Assembly (NCBI RefSeq): GCF_905171765.1
Contig: NC_053390.1
Location: 139,843,468-139,907,467 of the forward strand
From: Bufo bufo
Taxonomy: Eukaryota > Chordata > Amphibia > Anura > Bufonidae
Reading direction: 5' to 3'
Length of the DNA stretch: 64,000 nucleotides
A program made the position numbers and the translations under genes. The notes beneath the pieces were generated by a model that was not told where the DNA came from, did not search any database, and worked only from the letters and a program-made list of their open reading frames with translations. This document shows, piece by piece, positions 54,075-63,573 of the stretch. Every line of letters starts with the position of its first letter. Position 1 is the first letter of the stretch.

Positions 54075-55498
54075 TAGAGATGTCGCGAACATAAAATTTT
54101 CCGTTCGCGAACGGCGAACGCGAGCTTCCGCGAATGTTTGCGAACGGGCGAACCGGGCGAACAGCCATAGACTTCAATAGACAGGCGAATTTTAAAACCC
54201 ACAGGGACTCTTTCTGGCCACAATAGTGGTAAAAAAGCTGTTTCAAGGGGACTAACACCTGGACTGTGGCATGCCGGAGGGGGATCCATGGCAAAACTCC
54301 CATGGAAAATTACAAAGTTGACGCAGAGTGTGGCAAGTTGAATTCGCAATGTGATTAATATAACCTGCATTAATCGCATTGCGATTACAACTTAGATCTG
54401 AGTTCCTAATGCTTGTATTGCTAGAATTGACGAATATAACGAATATAGCACGATATTCTCAATCCTTATTATATTCTAGCAATACAACCATTAGGAACCC
54501 AGCTCTAAGTTGAATTCGCAATGCTATTAATATAACCTGTATTAATCGCATTGCGATTACAACTTAGATCTGAGTTCCTAATGGTTGTATTGCTAGAATT
54601 GACGAATATAACGAATATAGCACTATATTCTCAATCTTCGTTATATTCTAGCAATACAGCCATTAGGAACCCAGCTCTAAGTTGAATTCGCAATGCGATT
54701 AATATAACCTGTATTAGGCTGAGTTCCTAATGGTTGTATTGCTAGAATTGACAAATATAACGAATATAGCACTATATTCTCAATCTCGTTATATTCTAGC
54801 AATACAATCATTAGGAACCCAGCTCTAAGTTGAATTCGCAATGCGATTAATATAACCTGTATTAATCGCATTGCGATTACAACTTAGATCTGAGTTCCTA
54901 ATGATTGTATTGCTAGAATTGACGAATATTACGAATATAGCACTATATTCTCAATCTCGTTATATTCTAGCAATACAACCATTAGGAACCCAGCTCTAAG
55001 TTGAATTCGCAATGCGATTAATATAACCTGTATTAATCGCATTGCGATTACAACTTAGATCTGAGTTCCTAATGGTTGTATTGCTAGAATTGACGAATAT
55101 AACGAATATAGCACTATATTCTCAATCTTCGTTATATTCTAGCAATACAACAACCATTAGGAACCCAGATCTAAGTTGAATTCGCAATGCGATTAATATA
55201 ACCTGTATTAATCGCATTGCGATTACAACTTAGTCAAATTTGTGACACTGCAGCTTCAGAATGAATCTAAGATGGATGCTGTCCTTGCTTTTTGATAGGA
55301 GGTGGGAGGGTCTGGGAGGGAGGGTATGCTGATTGGCTGGAATGTGTCTGCTGACTGTGAGGTACAGGGTCAAAGTTTGCTCAATGATGATGTTTAGGGG
55401 GCGGACAGAACATTGCATATGTTCGCCCGCCGCGGCGAACGCGAACAAGCTATGTTCACCGGGAACTGTTCACCGGCGAATAGTTCTGGACATCTCTA
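54075..55498. mobile_element. Non-autonomous hAT element, 1,424 bp, TSD CTCTGCGG, inside the transposase gene
   Basis: CTCTGCGG at 54,067-54,074 and 55,499-55,506 flanks an element with ends TAGAGATGTCGCGAAC and GTTCTGGACATCTCTA. GTTCGCGAACGGCGAACGCG near the left end and GCCGCGGCGAACGCGAAC near the right form a subterminal repeat. The interior is dominated by the 172-bp array. There is no coding capacity. Confidence 0.95.
54334..55235. repeat. About 172-bp tandem array of palindromes inside the MITE
   Basis: Unit starts at AAGTTGAATTCGCAATG: 54,334, 54,507, 54,679, 54,827, 54,998 and 55,173 (spacing 173, 172, 148, 171 and 175). Each unit contains two hairpins: TCGCAATGCGATTAATATAA with its inverse, and TTCCTAATGGTTGTATTGCT with its inverse. 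It is unrelated to the 173-bp array of the host hAT. Confidence 0.93.
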
Positions 55499-55506
55499 CT
55501 CTGCGG

Positions 55507-56575
55507 CAGGACAGGTTCTGAGGAGTTTTTTTTTTTTTCACCGCGCCAGTGGCTGCTCATGCGCAACGCGTGCAAACTTCTGCGGCCATTTGATGAGATC
55601 ACCAAACTGGTCAGTCGCAGCCAGGGCGCCATCAATGACATCGTACCTTACGCCTTCTTTCTGGAGCGTGCATTGCATCCTGTCATTGATCAAGCCGAGC
55701 AGGAGCAGGAAGATGAGGAAGTCTCAATGCTGAATGAATTCCCAGTAGGGGCTACTCCATCTGAGACAAATCAGCAGGAGTCTGAAGAGGAGTCAGAGGA
55801 GGATGGTGCCTGGGGGGAGGAGGAGGAGCAAGAAGAGCAGGCTTTAAACTTTTCGGGGATCACTGGTGTTGTCCGTGGATGGGGGGAGGAGACCGAGGAC
55901 GACATTCTCCTGGGCAATGAGCAGGAGCCAGGGCGCTCCACCGCTTCCAATTTAGTGAAAATGGGGGCCTTCATGCTCCAGTGTTTGAAGAGGGACATCC
56001 GTATAAAAAGCATAAAGGGCAAGGAACAGTACTTGGTGGCAACTTACTTAGACCCCTGGTACAAACACAAAATGGCGGACATGTTACCAGCATCACAGAG
56101 GGCTGTCAGAATGCAGCATTTCCAGGCATTTCTGCGAGAGATGCTGCATTCTGCTATTGCGGGTGCTGGCAGAGGAATTTCCACCCACAGAGAAACAGTT
56201 GCAAGTACCAATCCTACAGCGCATGCAAGAAGAGGGCGGTTTGAAGATGTGTTGGTCACTTCGGATATGAGATCATTCTTGCAGCCAACCCATCGACAGC
56301 CACCCTCCGGATCCAGCCTCAGGGAACGCCTAGACCGACAGGTGTCCGACTACATCGGGTTAATGGCCGTTGTGGACGCTCTAAGAAGCGAGGGTCGTCG
56401 AGAGTCCTGTCCGAAAGGACGTTATGCGCAGGCGGGGGAATCGTGACCGATAAGCACTCTCGCCTAGCTCACGACTAGTGTGGACTACCTCACATTTCTA
56501 AAAATTAATGAGGCATGGATTTCGGAGGAATTCAACATCTGTGACGACCATGTTTAATTGAATTTCCTCATTACA
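55507..56575 (+). pseudogene. hAT transposase, C-terminal part (second block)
   Basis: Resumes after the MITE. The open frame 55,559-56,446 reads MRNACKLLRPFDEITKLVSR, then INDIVPYAFFLERALHPVID, a long acidic insert, LGNEQEPGRSTASNLVKMG and YLVATYLDPWYKHKMADML (the LDPRY block with Arg changed to Trp). The C-terminal dimerisation block is shortened: in a second frame SERTLCAGGGIVTDKHSRLA, then VDYLTFLKINEAWISEEFN to about 56,560. The sequence that should precede it (the LAxxYLxxP region) has been deleted. It is clearly the continuation of the first block. Confidence 0.88.
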
Positions 56576-56579
56576 AATA

Positions 56580-57745
56580 TCCGCCACCACACAGAACAAA
56601 TAATGGTCCCTGTCTTAGGTAAACACAACGGCATAAAAGGCCTTTTCTGTCCGGTGAATGCCTAATGTTTGGGACCTTGGAGGAATTCAACACCTGTGAC
56701 GACCACGTCTTATCAAATTTCAACTATTATCTTTTTTTTTTTTTTCAAAAGGGGGGATTTCGTTAGCCATGCTTTTAATCCAATTTTATATTTTTTGTTC
56801 TTTTAAACATATGTATTTGACATCTATTTGTACTGGCCTGCAGTAAAATTGATATCTAATGACCGTCTAATATACCTCCAGCCACATAATTACTTGTTCT
56901 CTTCTGTCCGGTGAATGCCTAATGTTTGGGGCTTGTACTACACTGGCCTGCAGTAAAATAATATTGAATGGCCTTCTAATTTACCTCCAGCCACATAATC
57001 ACTTGATCATTTATGTACGGCGAATGCATAATTTTTGGGGCCTGTAATCTAACTGGCCAACAGTAAAATTGTTATACGGTGACCACCTAATTTACCTCCA
57101 GCCACATTATCAATTGTGCTTTTCTGTACGGTGATTACATACTTTTTGGGGCCTATAGTCCATTGGCCTGCAGTAAAATTGATATCCATTGACCGTCTAA
57201 TATACATCCGGCCACATAATCACTTGATAATTTATGTACGTTGAATGAATAATTTTTGGGGCCTGTACTCTAACTGGCCAACAGTAAAATTGTTATACGG
57301 TGATGGCTAATATACCTCCAGCCACATTATCAATTGTTCTTTTCTGTCCAGTGAATGCCTAATGTTTGGGGCCTGCAATACACTGGCCTGCAGAAAAAAT
57401 TTATATTGAATAACCATCTAATATCAATCAAGCCACATAATTACTTGTTATTTTCTGTCCGGTGATTGCCTAATGTTTGGGACCTCGGTGGAATTCAACA
57501 CCTGTTGACGACGACCACGTGTTATCAAATTTTAACTATTATCATTTGCAGTTTTTTCAAGAGGGGGGATTTTGTTAGACATGTTTTTTATTAAATTTTA
57601 TATTTTTTGTTCTTTTAAACATATGTATTTGACATCTATTTGTACTGGTCTGCAGTAAAATTGATACAAATGACCATCTAATATACCTCCAGCCACATAA
57701 TCACTTGATCTTTTCTGTCAGGTGAATGCCTAATTTTTGGGGCCT
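56580..57745 (+). repeat. 110-bp tandem array in the hAT 3' region
   Basis: The marker GTGAATGCCTAATGTTTGGG and variants start at 56,656, 56,912, 57,022, 57,132, 57,243, 57,353, 57,463 and 57,723. Steps between 56,912 and 57,463 are 110 or 111 bp. TACCTCCAGCCACATAATCA recurs in every unit. Two larger steps contain a CAAATTTCAACTATTATCTT segment that is itself duplicated (56,700-56,860 and 57,520-57,650). Confidence 0.9.
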
Positions 57746-58037
57746 GTACTCCCGGGGCCTAAAATAAAAAATTTCTAGGCTCCAGCAGGCCACATTTTTT
57801 ACAGTTTCCCTTTCCACATAAAAATGGCCTCTGATTAAAATACATATTTTTTTGTGGGAATTTTGGCCATTGATCCCCCTCCGGTATGTCACTGTCCATG
57901 TTTTGGGATAATTTGTGCACTTGTTTTAAGTATTTGGTGGCTGCAATAATGACCTGAAGGTTTTTCAGGTTCGTCTGCCATTAAAGTGAATAGGATTGCG
58001 TTCGCGAATCGTCTTGGCCGATGTTCGTCCATCACTA
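57746..58037 (+). mobile_element. 3' terminal region of the large hAT
   Basis: Ends in TTGCGTTCGCGAATCGTCTT and GTTCGTCCATCACTA. It is present in reverse at 6,421-6,720, which confirms it as a repeated element end. Confidence 0.85.
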
Positions 58038-58045
58038 GTCATAAA

Positions 58046-58254
58046 GACTCAGATTCAGCCACATGAGGAGTCTTACACCCAAGACAGTTCTCCTCTTGGT
58101 ATACAAATTAGCTTTCCTTCCAAAACAAAAGCTTGTAATGCCACCAGATATTAGGTTTCAATCCAATAAGTCAATGATTAGGCTTTTAAACAGGCTTTGA
58201 AGCATATCTAAGATTGCCCCTCATCAGTGCAAAGCAGAAAGAACTGGCTTAGGC
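58046..58254. mobile_element. MITE-like sequence, unclear ends
   Basis: TTGTAATGCCACCAGATATT recurs inverted near 40-55, and CCAAGACAGTTCTCCTCTTGG forms a short hairpin. No gene. Confidence 0.4.
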
Positions 58255-58506
58255 TGGGTTCACATCTGTGCTTTTAATTCCCACTGTGTGTTTCAGCAGA
58301 GGAACAGAATGCTGGACTTCATTGTATCCGGCGTACATGTCAGCTTTCAGATGGACAAAAAATACTACAAGCAGCATTTTTTGTCTGGCCAAAAGCCGGC
58401 ATATATGCCTGAAAGTGGCATATGGGTATCTGGCTGTACTGGACACGGTAAACTCCAGCAGTCTGTTTCTCCACCAGAGTTAAAACCACAGATGTGAATC
58501 CAGCCA
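58255..58506. mobile_element. MITE, about 250 bp
   Basis: TIRs GGCTGGGTTCACATCTGTG and CACAGATGTGAATCCAGCC are near-perfect inverted copies at the two ends. It is internally palindromic (GCATATATGCCTGAAAGTGG and related blocks). The small open frames are by-products. Confidence 0.85.
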
Positions 58507-59039
58507 TGGCTATCCAAGAAGCCTTGATCAAGATCTGGGGGGTACTATATATTTTTATAGCGCGCACCTAGTAGGTGTGAGCATGACAAGCATTGTAGGC
58601 CAGGCAATGCTCCTCTGGATTTCTGGGAAAAACATATGCATTGTGCAAATTAGCTTTCCTTTTCATTTTCTTTTTTGCTTTACTCGTAACTTTATCCAAT
58701 TTCTTTGCTAATTTGGATGATTAAGAACTACAGGTAAACAAATTCGCTCATCTTTAATATATAATGCAGAATAATATAATCTGTATATAATATGGCACAA
58801 TACTGCCATGTAGTGTCCAAATAATATCATATTGCAATGCCTAACTGATTAAAGCAGTAACCATAATGCCTCTTGTGGACTAATTAATGACAAATTGCCT
58901 GGTGGTATAGGGTAATAAAGGTTTTAATAATAAAGTCCCTGGTAGCCTAGAGAAGTTACTGCATCTGACATTAACATGGATACTTTTCAGGTGTTAACCA
59001 GTGGTAAAAATAAATACATACTCACTTCATCCATTTGCT
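58507..59039. mobile_element. MITE fragment related to 23.9 kb, then AT-rich DNA
   Basis: 58,570-58,690 (GCAATGCTCCTCTGGATTTC, GCAAATTAGCTTTCC) is shared with 23,890-24,065. 58,700-59,039 shows nothing recognisable. Confidence 0.45.
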
Positions 59040-59186
59040 CGCGGAGAGGCCGTCACGGCCATCTTGATTGAAGAAACTGCGCAAAATCTCACTGATGACA
59101 TCACTGAGCACGCCCAGCGCCCTGACATGGTGACATCACACATCACTGCGTGTGAGATTTTTCATGGTTTCTTCAATCAAGATGTC
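59040..59186. mobile_element. Small palindromic MITE, target of an LTR
   Basis: CATCTTGATTGAAGAAACTG with its inverse GTTTCTTCAATCAAGATG, and GATGACATCACTGAG with GTGACATCAC inside. The right edge carries the ATGTC duplication at 59,182-59,186. Confidence 0.65.
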
Positions 59187-59799
59187 TGTCATGACCGTAG
59201 GCAAGGACATGCACTCACACAGTGAGCCCTAACATGAACCCAACCCACTGACCCTGCCTACTTGCAGAACAAGTCCTAGGCGACCAGTCCACAACTGGTC
59301 GACGGTCCCTATACTGGTAAGTGCAGAGATAAAATCCAAGTGCCCGCAACCGGAGGTACCTGTTCACACACAGAACCAGACAAACAAACGCCAAGGGAAG
59401 TCGTGCCAGAAACAGTCAAACCAGGAGATCAATACCAACACAATCACTAAGCGGAAGGAGGAAGTAATAACAAGCCAAGGGTCAATACCGGACAGGAAGA
59501 AAGTACAGAATCGCTAAGCAGAGAGAGAGGTCTAGGTATACCCGAAGTCAAGTCCAAAAGCAACAGTTCAATTAACACACAGGCAGCAAAGCACAGCAAG
59601 GAACACCTATAACTGGCAAAGATGATTGCCAGTAGCTGCCTTAAATAGGGAGCTAATCACCTGAACGCTGACATCACCGGGGGCATGGCCTAAACACAGA
59701 GTCACCAAGGGGCTTGGCATAACAGTGCGTCTGACACCGTACTGCAGTGTCCGAGCCCCAGACTGCAGCTCTGGAGTTCGGACAGGCAAGTTGGTGACA
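59187..59799. mobile_element. Solo LTR, 613 bp, TSD ATGTC
   Basis: TGTCATGACCGTAGGCAAGG to GGCAAGTTGGTGACA, with ATGTC at 59,182-59,186 and 59,800-59,804. Orientation is not settled. On the minus strand TATTTAAGGCAGC near 59,640 could be a TATA box, as in the LTR at 24,353. Confidence 0.88.
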
Positions 59800-59879
59800 A
59801 TGTCACTTCAATTCGCACAACACTACTGATAAGGTTAGCCTGTCTAACACTAATCAGATTCTCCTTCCACTCCAGCATT

Positions 59880-60180
59880 GATAATACACATCAATGAGGA
59901 AACAGAGAAAACTATGTGGTGGCGATCTAGTCTTGCCGATCAGCTATTGGTTGTGCCTGGTTACTGCAGCACTAAATCCATTCAGTTGTATAGGAAGAGC
60001 TCTGCAGTAACAGGCATGGCCAATACAAGGTGAACAAAACTGTGTAGTTCCGATGCCTGATTTCGGAACACAGCTGATCAGTGTGGGTGCTAGGAGTTGA
60101 CCTCCTCCCACCCCACCCCCCAGATCTGATATGGTTAACCTATCCAAAGGTTAGGTCATCAATGGTTATTTCCTGGAGAA
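59880..60180. mobile_element. MITE like 31,690-31,985 (tentative)
   Basis: The order of motifs (GCCGATCAGCTATTGG, CAGTAACAGGCATGGCC, CAGATCTGATATGGTTAACC, GGTTAGGTCATCAATGGTTA) is similar to the earlier element. Ends are not clear. Confidence 0.4.
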
Positions 60181-60216
60181 CCCATTTAGGCTGTTGGATT
60201 CTCACAAGAGCTAACT

Positions 60217-61437
60217 TAACCCTTTAGGGACCCATTACGTAGCTGTATGTCATGGGTCCGATCCCTAAACATGGCGCTTTAGCCGCGGGGTTTCTGCTAT
60301 TTTAAATAGCAGAGATCCGCGGCACATGTATGTGATCAGCCATAAAGCTGATCGCATACATCTTACCCTTCAGATGCCGTGGTCAAATGTGACCACAGCA
60401 TTTGTGCAGACCGGAATCGGAAGTCGCGCGCTTCCGGTCCGGTAACAGCGTTCTCCGGCTGAGATTGGGGAACCTGTTAACTTGCGCTAATTGACCGAAG
60501 CCTCAAGCAGGCTTCAGAGTCAATTAGATGTATATATCAATGCAGGCCACTAGGTGGCAGCCTTGTATTGATATAGTGCAAATGAAGTCTTAAATTATGA
60601 CTATTTAGCCATCACTGAATACTATGGGCAATCGAATGATTGCCAGTTATTGTCCCCCAAGGTGACTTAAAAAAAGTTAAAAAAAAGTTTTTACAAAAAA
60701 AAAAAAATTCAAATCACCCCCCTTTCCTTAAAATGAAAGTACTTAACCAACAAAAAAAATAAAAATCATGGGCATCGCCGCGTGCGAAAATGCCCATACT
60801 ATTAAAATCTAACAATATTAATGGCATATGGCAAATGGCGTAGCGGGAAAAAATAATAAAAACAGCCAATTTGCCATTTTTTGTCACTTCAACTACCTAA
60901 TAATTTTTTTATAAAATGTGATCAAAAAGTCGTTCACATTTAAAATTGGTATAATTAAAAAGAACAGATCGTCCCGCAAAAAATGAGCCCCCACACAGCC
61001 CCGTACACATAGCTACAAAAAAGTTATAGGGGTCAGAATATGGTTATGAAAACAAATATATATTTTCCTTCAAAGGTTTAAAAAAAAAATTCTGTATTAA
61101 AACGCAAGAAAAATTATACAAGTGTGGTATCGCTGGATAATGAAGATATCAGGTCAATTTTACCGCATAGTGTACAGTGTAAAAAGAAAAGAAAAAAAAA
61201 TAACATTATCAGAATTGCGTATTTTCCCAATATCCCATTTGGAATTTTTTTCCCGCTTTCTACTACATGGTACGCAACCGTAAATGGTGCCATTAGAAAG
61301 TACAACTTGTCCCTCAAAAAATAAGCCCTCATAAGTCTATGCAAATGGAAAAATAAAAAAGTTAGGACTATGGGAAGGAGGGGAGTGAAAAACGAAAACG
61401 CAAAAATGGAAAAATCCCAGCGTCCTTAAGGGGTTAA
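60217..61437. mobile_element. MITE, about 1.2 kb, TTAA with CCCTTTAGGGAC ends
   Basis: TTAACCCTTTAGGGACCCA on the left and GCGTCCTTAAGGGGTTAA on the right are inverted repeats that begin and end with TTAA, the duplication typical of Kolobok and piggyBac elements. The interior has several palindromes (CGCGGGGTTTCTGCTATTTT with AGCAGAGATCCGCGG; GCATTTGTGCAGACC). There is no reading frame. A degraded relative lies at 40,251-40,755. Confidence 0.8.
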
Positions 61438-61667
61438 TTGATGGTGCTACCATTCACAATAACACACACAAGAAAAATAGAAAACACTTCAGCTAAACCC
61501 AGAAACTTGATATATTCTCTTCAGTATTTTTTGCATTGAAACAGAAAGATGAAAAATTTGTGTTTTTATGGGTTGTTGATACCATATAAAATGCACAGCA
61601 TCACTGATACCCTAAAAACAAGCTTTTATCATAATTACTGTAACATAAAGGAATACTTTAAAACAGT
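61438..61667. other. Non-coding, nothing recognised
   Basis: Low-copy sequence. Confidence 0.4.
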
Positions 61668-61699
<32 letters not shown>

Positions 61700-61707
61700 T
61701 ATAATAT

Positions 61708-61745
<38 letters not shown>

Positions 61746-61746
61746 G
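61668..61746 (+). repeat. (GATA)n microsatellite, interrupted
   Basis: Two GATA runs separated by TATATAATATATA. Confidence 0.96.
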
Positions 61747-62700
61747 CATACATTTGCCATTCACTTACATTTTAATTAACATGGCTTGCACAGTATGACG
61801 GTATGAGAAAAAAGGTTGTACTTAATGCATCCAATATCTCTCATGTTATAGTGAGACGTTTTCCCTGGCACATTGGCATTAATATTATGTGAAATATGCA
61901 TTGGAAAACGCACATGCTGGGTTTGATATGAATTATTCTCTTCCAATATACCTAGACAACTGTCATAAAGAATTACGCCACAGATTTAGTGATGTTAAGT
62001 GTCAATTGTAATTTGGTGACAGGCATTTTATTGCCTATGCATATTGCTGCGCTAGAATCTACTTCTGAGTACAGAGGCCAGCATATCATTAAAACCCAGT
62101 GATCCCTTACTGATGACATAATTTGACTGGCAGAGAGAATGGCAAGGAACTGCATCATTTCACCTTCATAGAATCTGCTCTCTGTCAGGTATGCATTTGA
62201 CTTAAATTAGAAACAGTCCAGGAAATTTGGTGCAGTGACTCGTTTGAGGTTTTTTTGGGGACGGTCATTGAAGGCATATTATTAGAATGCAACCATCCTG
62301 CATTTCAGATAGATTGGAGCCATGTACCCATGCTCATTGCTTTATAGACAGCCAGCTTTGCAATGAAGTTTTCAACCTTTGTTAAAATTAATTTGAAGCC
62401 TGCATTTCAGGAGATTACTAGTGAAGCCTGTCACCAAAATAATAGAGGAGGCATAATAATGTCTCCCATCAGTTATAGATATAATTATCAGCCCAGAGTT
62501 AAGGGAGCGTGCCGAAAGGGAAGAGTTTATGTTTATTGAGACACAATTCAGGTTTAGGAGTGACACATTATGATGGACAAATCTAGCATTATTTTAGAAA
62601 TGCTAAATATCAGAAATGTATCATGCTGAGCATTTTTGGGCAACCGCTTATGAATTGATAGAGCATGTCTTCTTATATGTTAGTGAACGTTATTGTAACA
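61747..62700. other. Candidate conserved non-coding block, low copy
   Basis: 62,150-62,600 is complex sequence free of transposon ends, with many TAAT/ATTA and CAAT motifs. It is similar in character to the blocks at 29.1-30.5 and 42.2-43.1 kb. No reading frame is convincing. Confidence 0.35.
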
Positions 62701-63360
62701 CTAAATTTCTATACATATATACATATCAGGGCTGGGACTAAAAAGCAGCCTTGGCACACAAATCCTAATGGGGTTGCCACCTGGCCAGTATTCCACTGGA
62801 TTTGCTCTGAATACTGACACCCGCATTTTTTTTTTACCAGCCTATTGACTTGCTGTTTTTTTTTCTGCACTACTTGGGAGTCCCTGCTGGAACTCCATAT
62901 ATGGCTTAGGAGTCCCTGCTCTGACTACATATATGTTTGTGTTCATATATGGAGTCAGTGCTATTACTGTAAAAGGGGATTGCCAAGCTCTGCCAGTAAG
63001 CTTGGTCATCCAACCCCTATAATGTCCCCCAAAATGCCTGGGCCCCTCATACTGGTCCTTCTTACCCTGCGCCCCTACACCCGAGTCACGACCACCGCAT
63101 CTCCCGGTTCAAAATATCCAGCAACGGGGAAGGTGGGTGCAGCCAATAGCAGCCCACGACAGGAATGAGCCTCCCTAGCATCACTGGTGATGCTAGGTAG
63201 GCTCTTTCCCGTCACAGCCTGCTTTTGGCTGCTGCCACACAACAGGGAGGCCGTGTGGGCATCAAAAGAGACATGGGTGCCCAGGAATTTTGGGGGGCAT
63301 TATAGCAGTTAGATAACCCCTTTATTTTTCATTCAGTCTCTAATTTTAAATTGTCTTTTC
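62701..63360. other. Non-coding, nothing recognised
   Basis: The plus-strand frame of 107 codons at 62,845-63,168 has no recognisable domain and no supporting context. GTCACGACCACCGCATC and similar GC-rich text may be a degraded repeat. Confidence 0.35.
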
Positions 63361-63426
63361 CAGGAATCCAACCAACAACCTTGTGCATTGAAGGCCAGAA
63401 CTCTAACCACTGAGCAATTCTATGGG
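63361..63426 (-). tRNA. tRNA-like sequence (tRNA-derived SINE or pseudogene)
   Basis: On the minus strand, AATTGCTCAGTGGTTAGAG is an almost canonical A box, and GGTTGGATTCCTGG follows at the distance of a B box. The anticodon arm (GTTCTGGCCTTCAATGCAC) does not fold convincingly, so a true tRNA gene is unlikely. Confidence 0.5.
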
Positions 63427-63573
63427 TGCAATTCTAGCACTTGAACCATTTTCTATGGCTAAAAACCTCAGTATTTTTCCCATGAGTTATGTATTCAGAT
63501 GTATAATGTACTGGAATCTATAGATATATCTCTATATATGCCTAGACATTGAATCAGTGTTTTTTTTTAAATA
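63427..63573. other. Non-coding spacer
   Basis: AT-rich, ending in a T-run before the TA target of the next element. Confidence 0.4.

Larger units (their letters stand above)
49813..58037 (+). mobile_element. Complete hAT element, 8,225 bp with nested insertions, TSD GTCATAAA
   Basis: Exact 8-bp copies of GTCATAAA lie at 49,805-49,812 and 58,038-58,045. The element ends are AAGAGATGGCCATGAGG on the left and GTTCGTCCATCACTA on the right, imperfect inverted repeats with GTTCGC motifs just inside. In order it contains a 173-bp array, the transposase gene (51,317-56,560, interrupted twice) and a 110-bp array in the 3' region. Without the two inserts it would be roughly 5.9 kb. Confidence 0.9.

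Noticed and set aside
62845..63168. 107-codon plus-strand frame beginning MTCCFFFCTTW
   Set aside because: Starts in a T-run, has no recognisable domain, and lacks supporting features.
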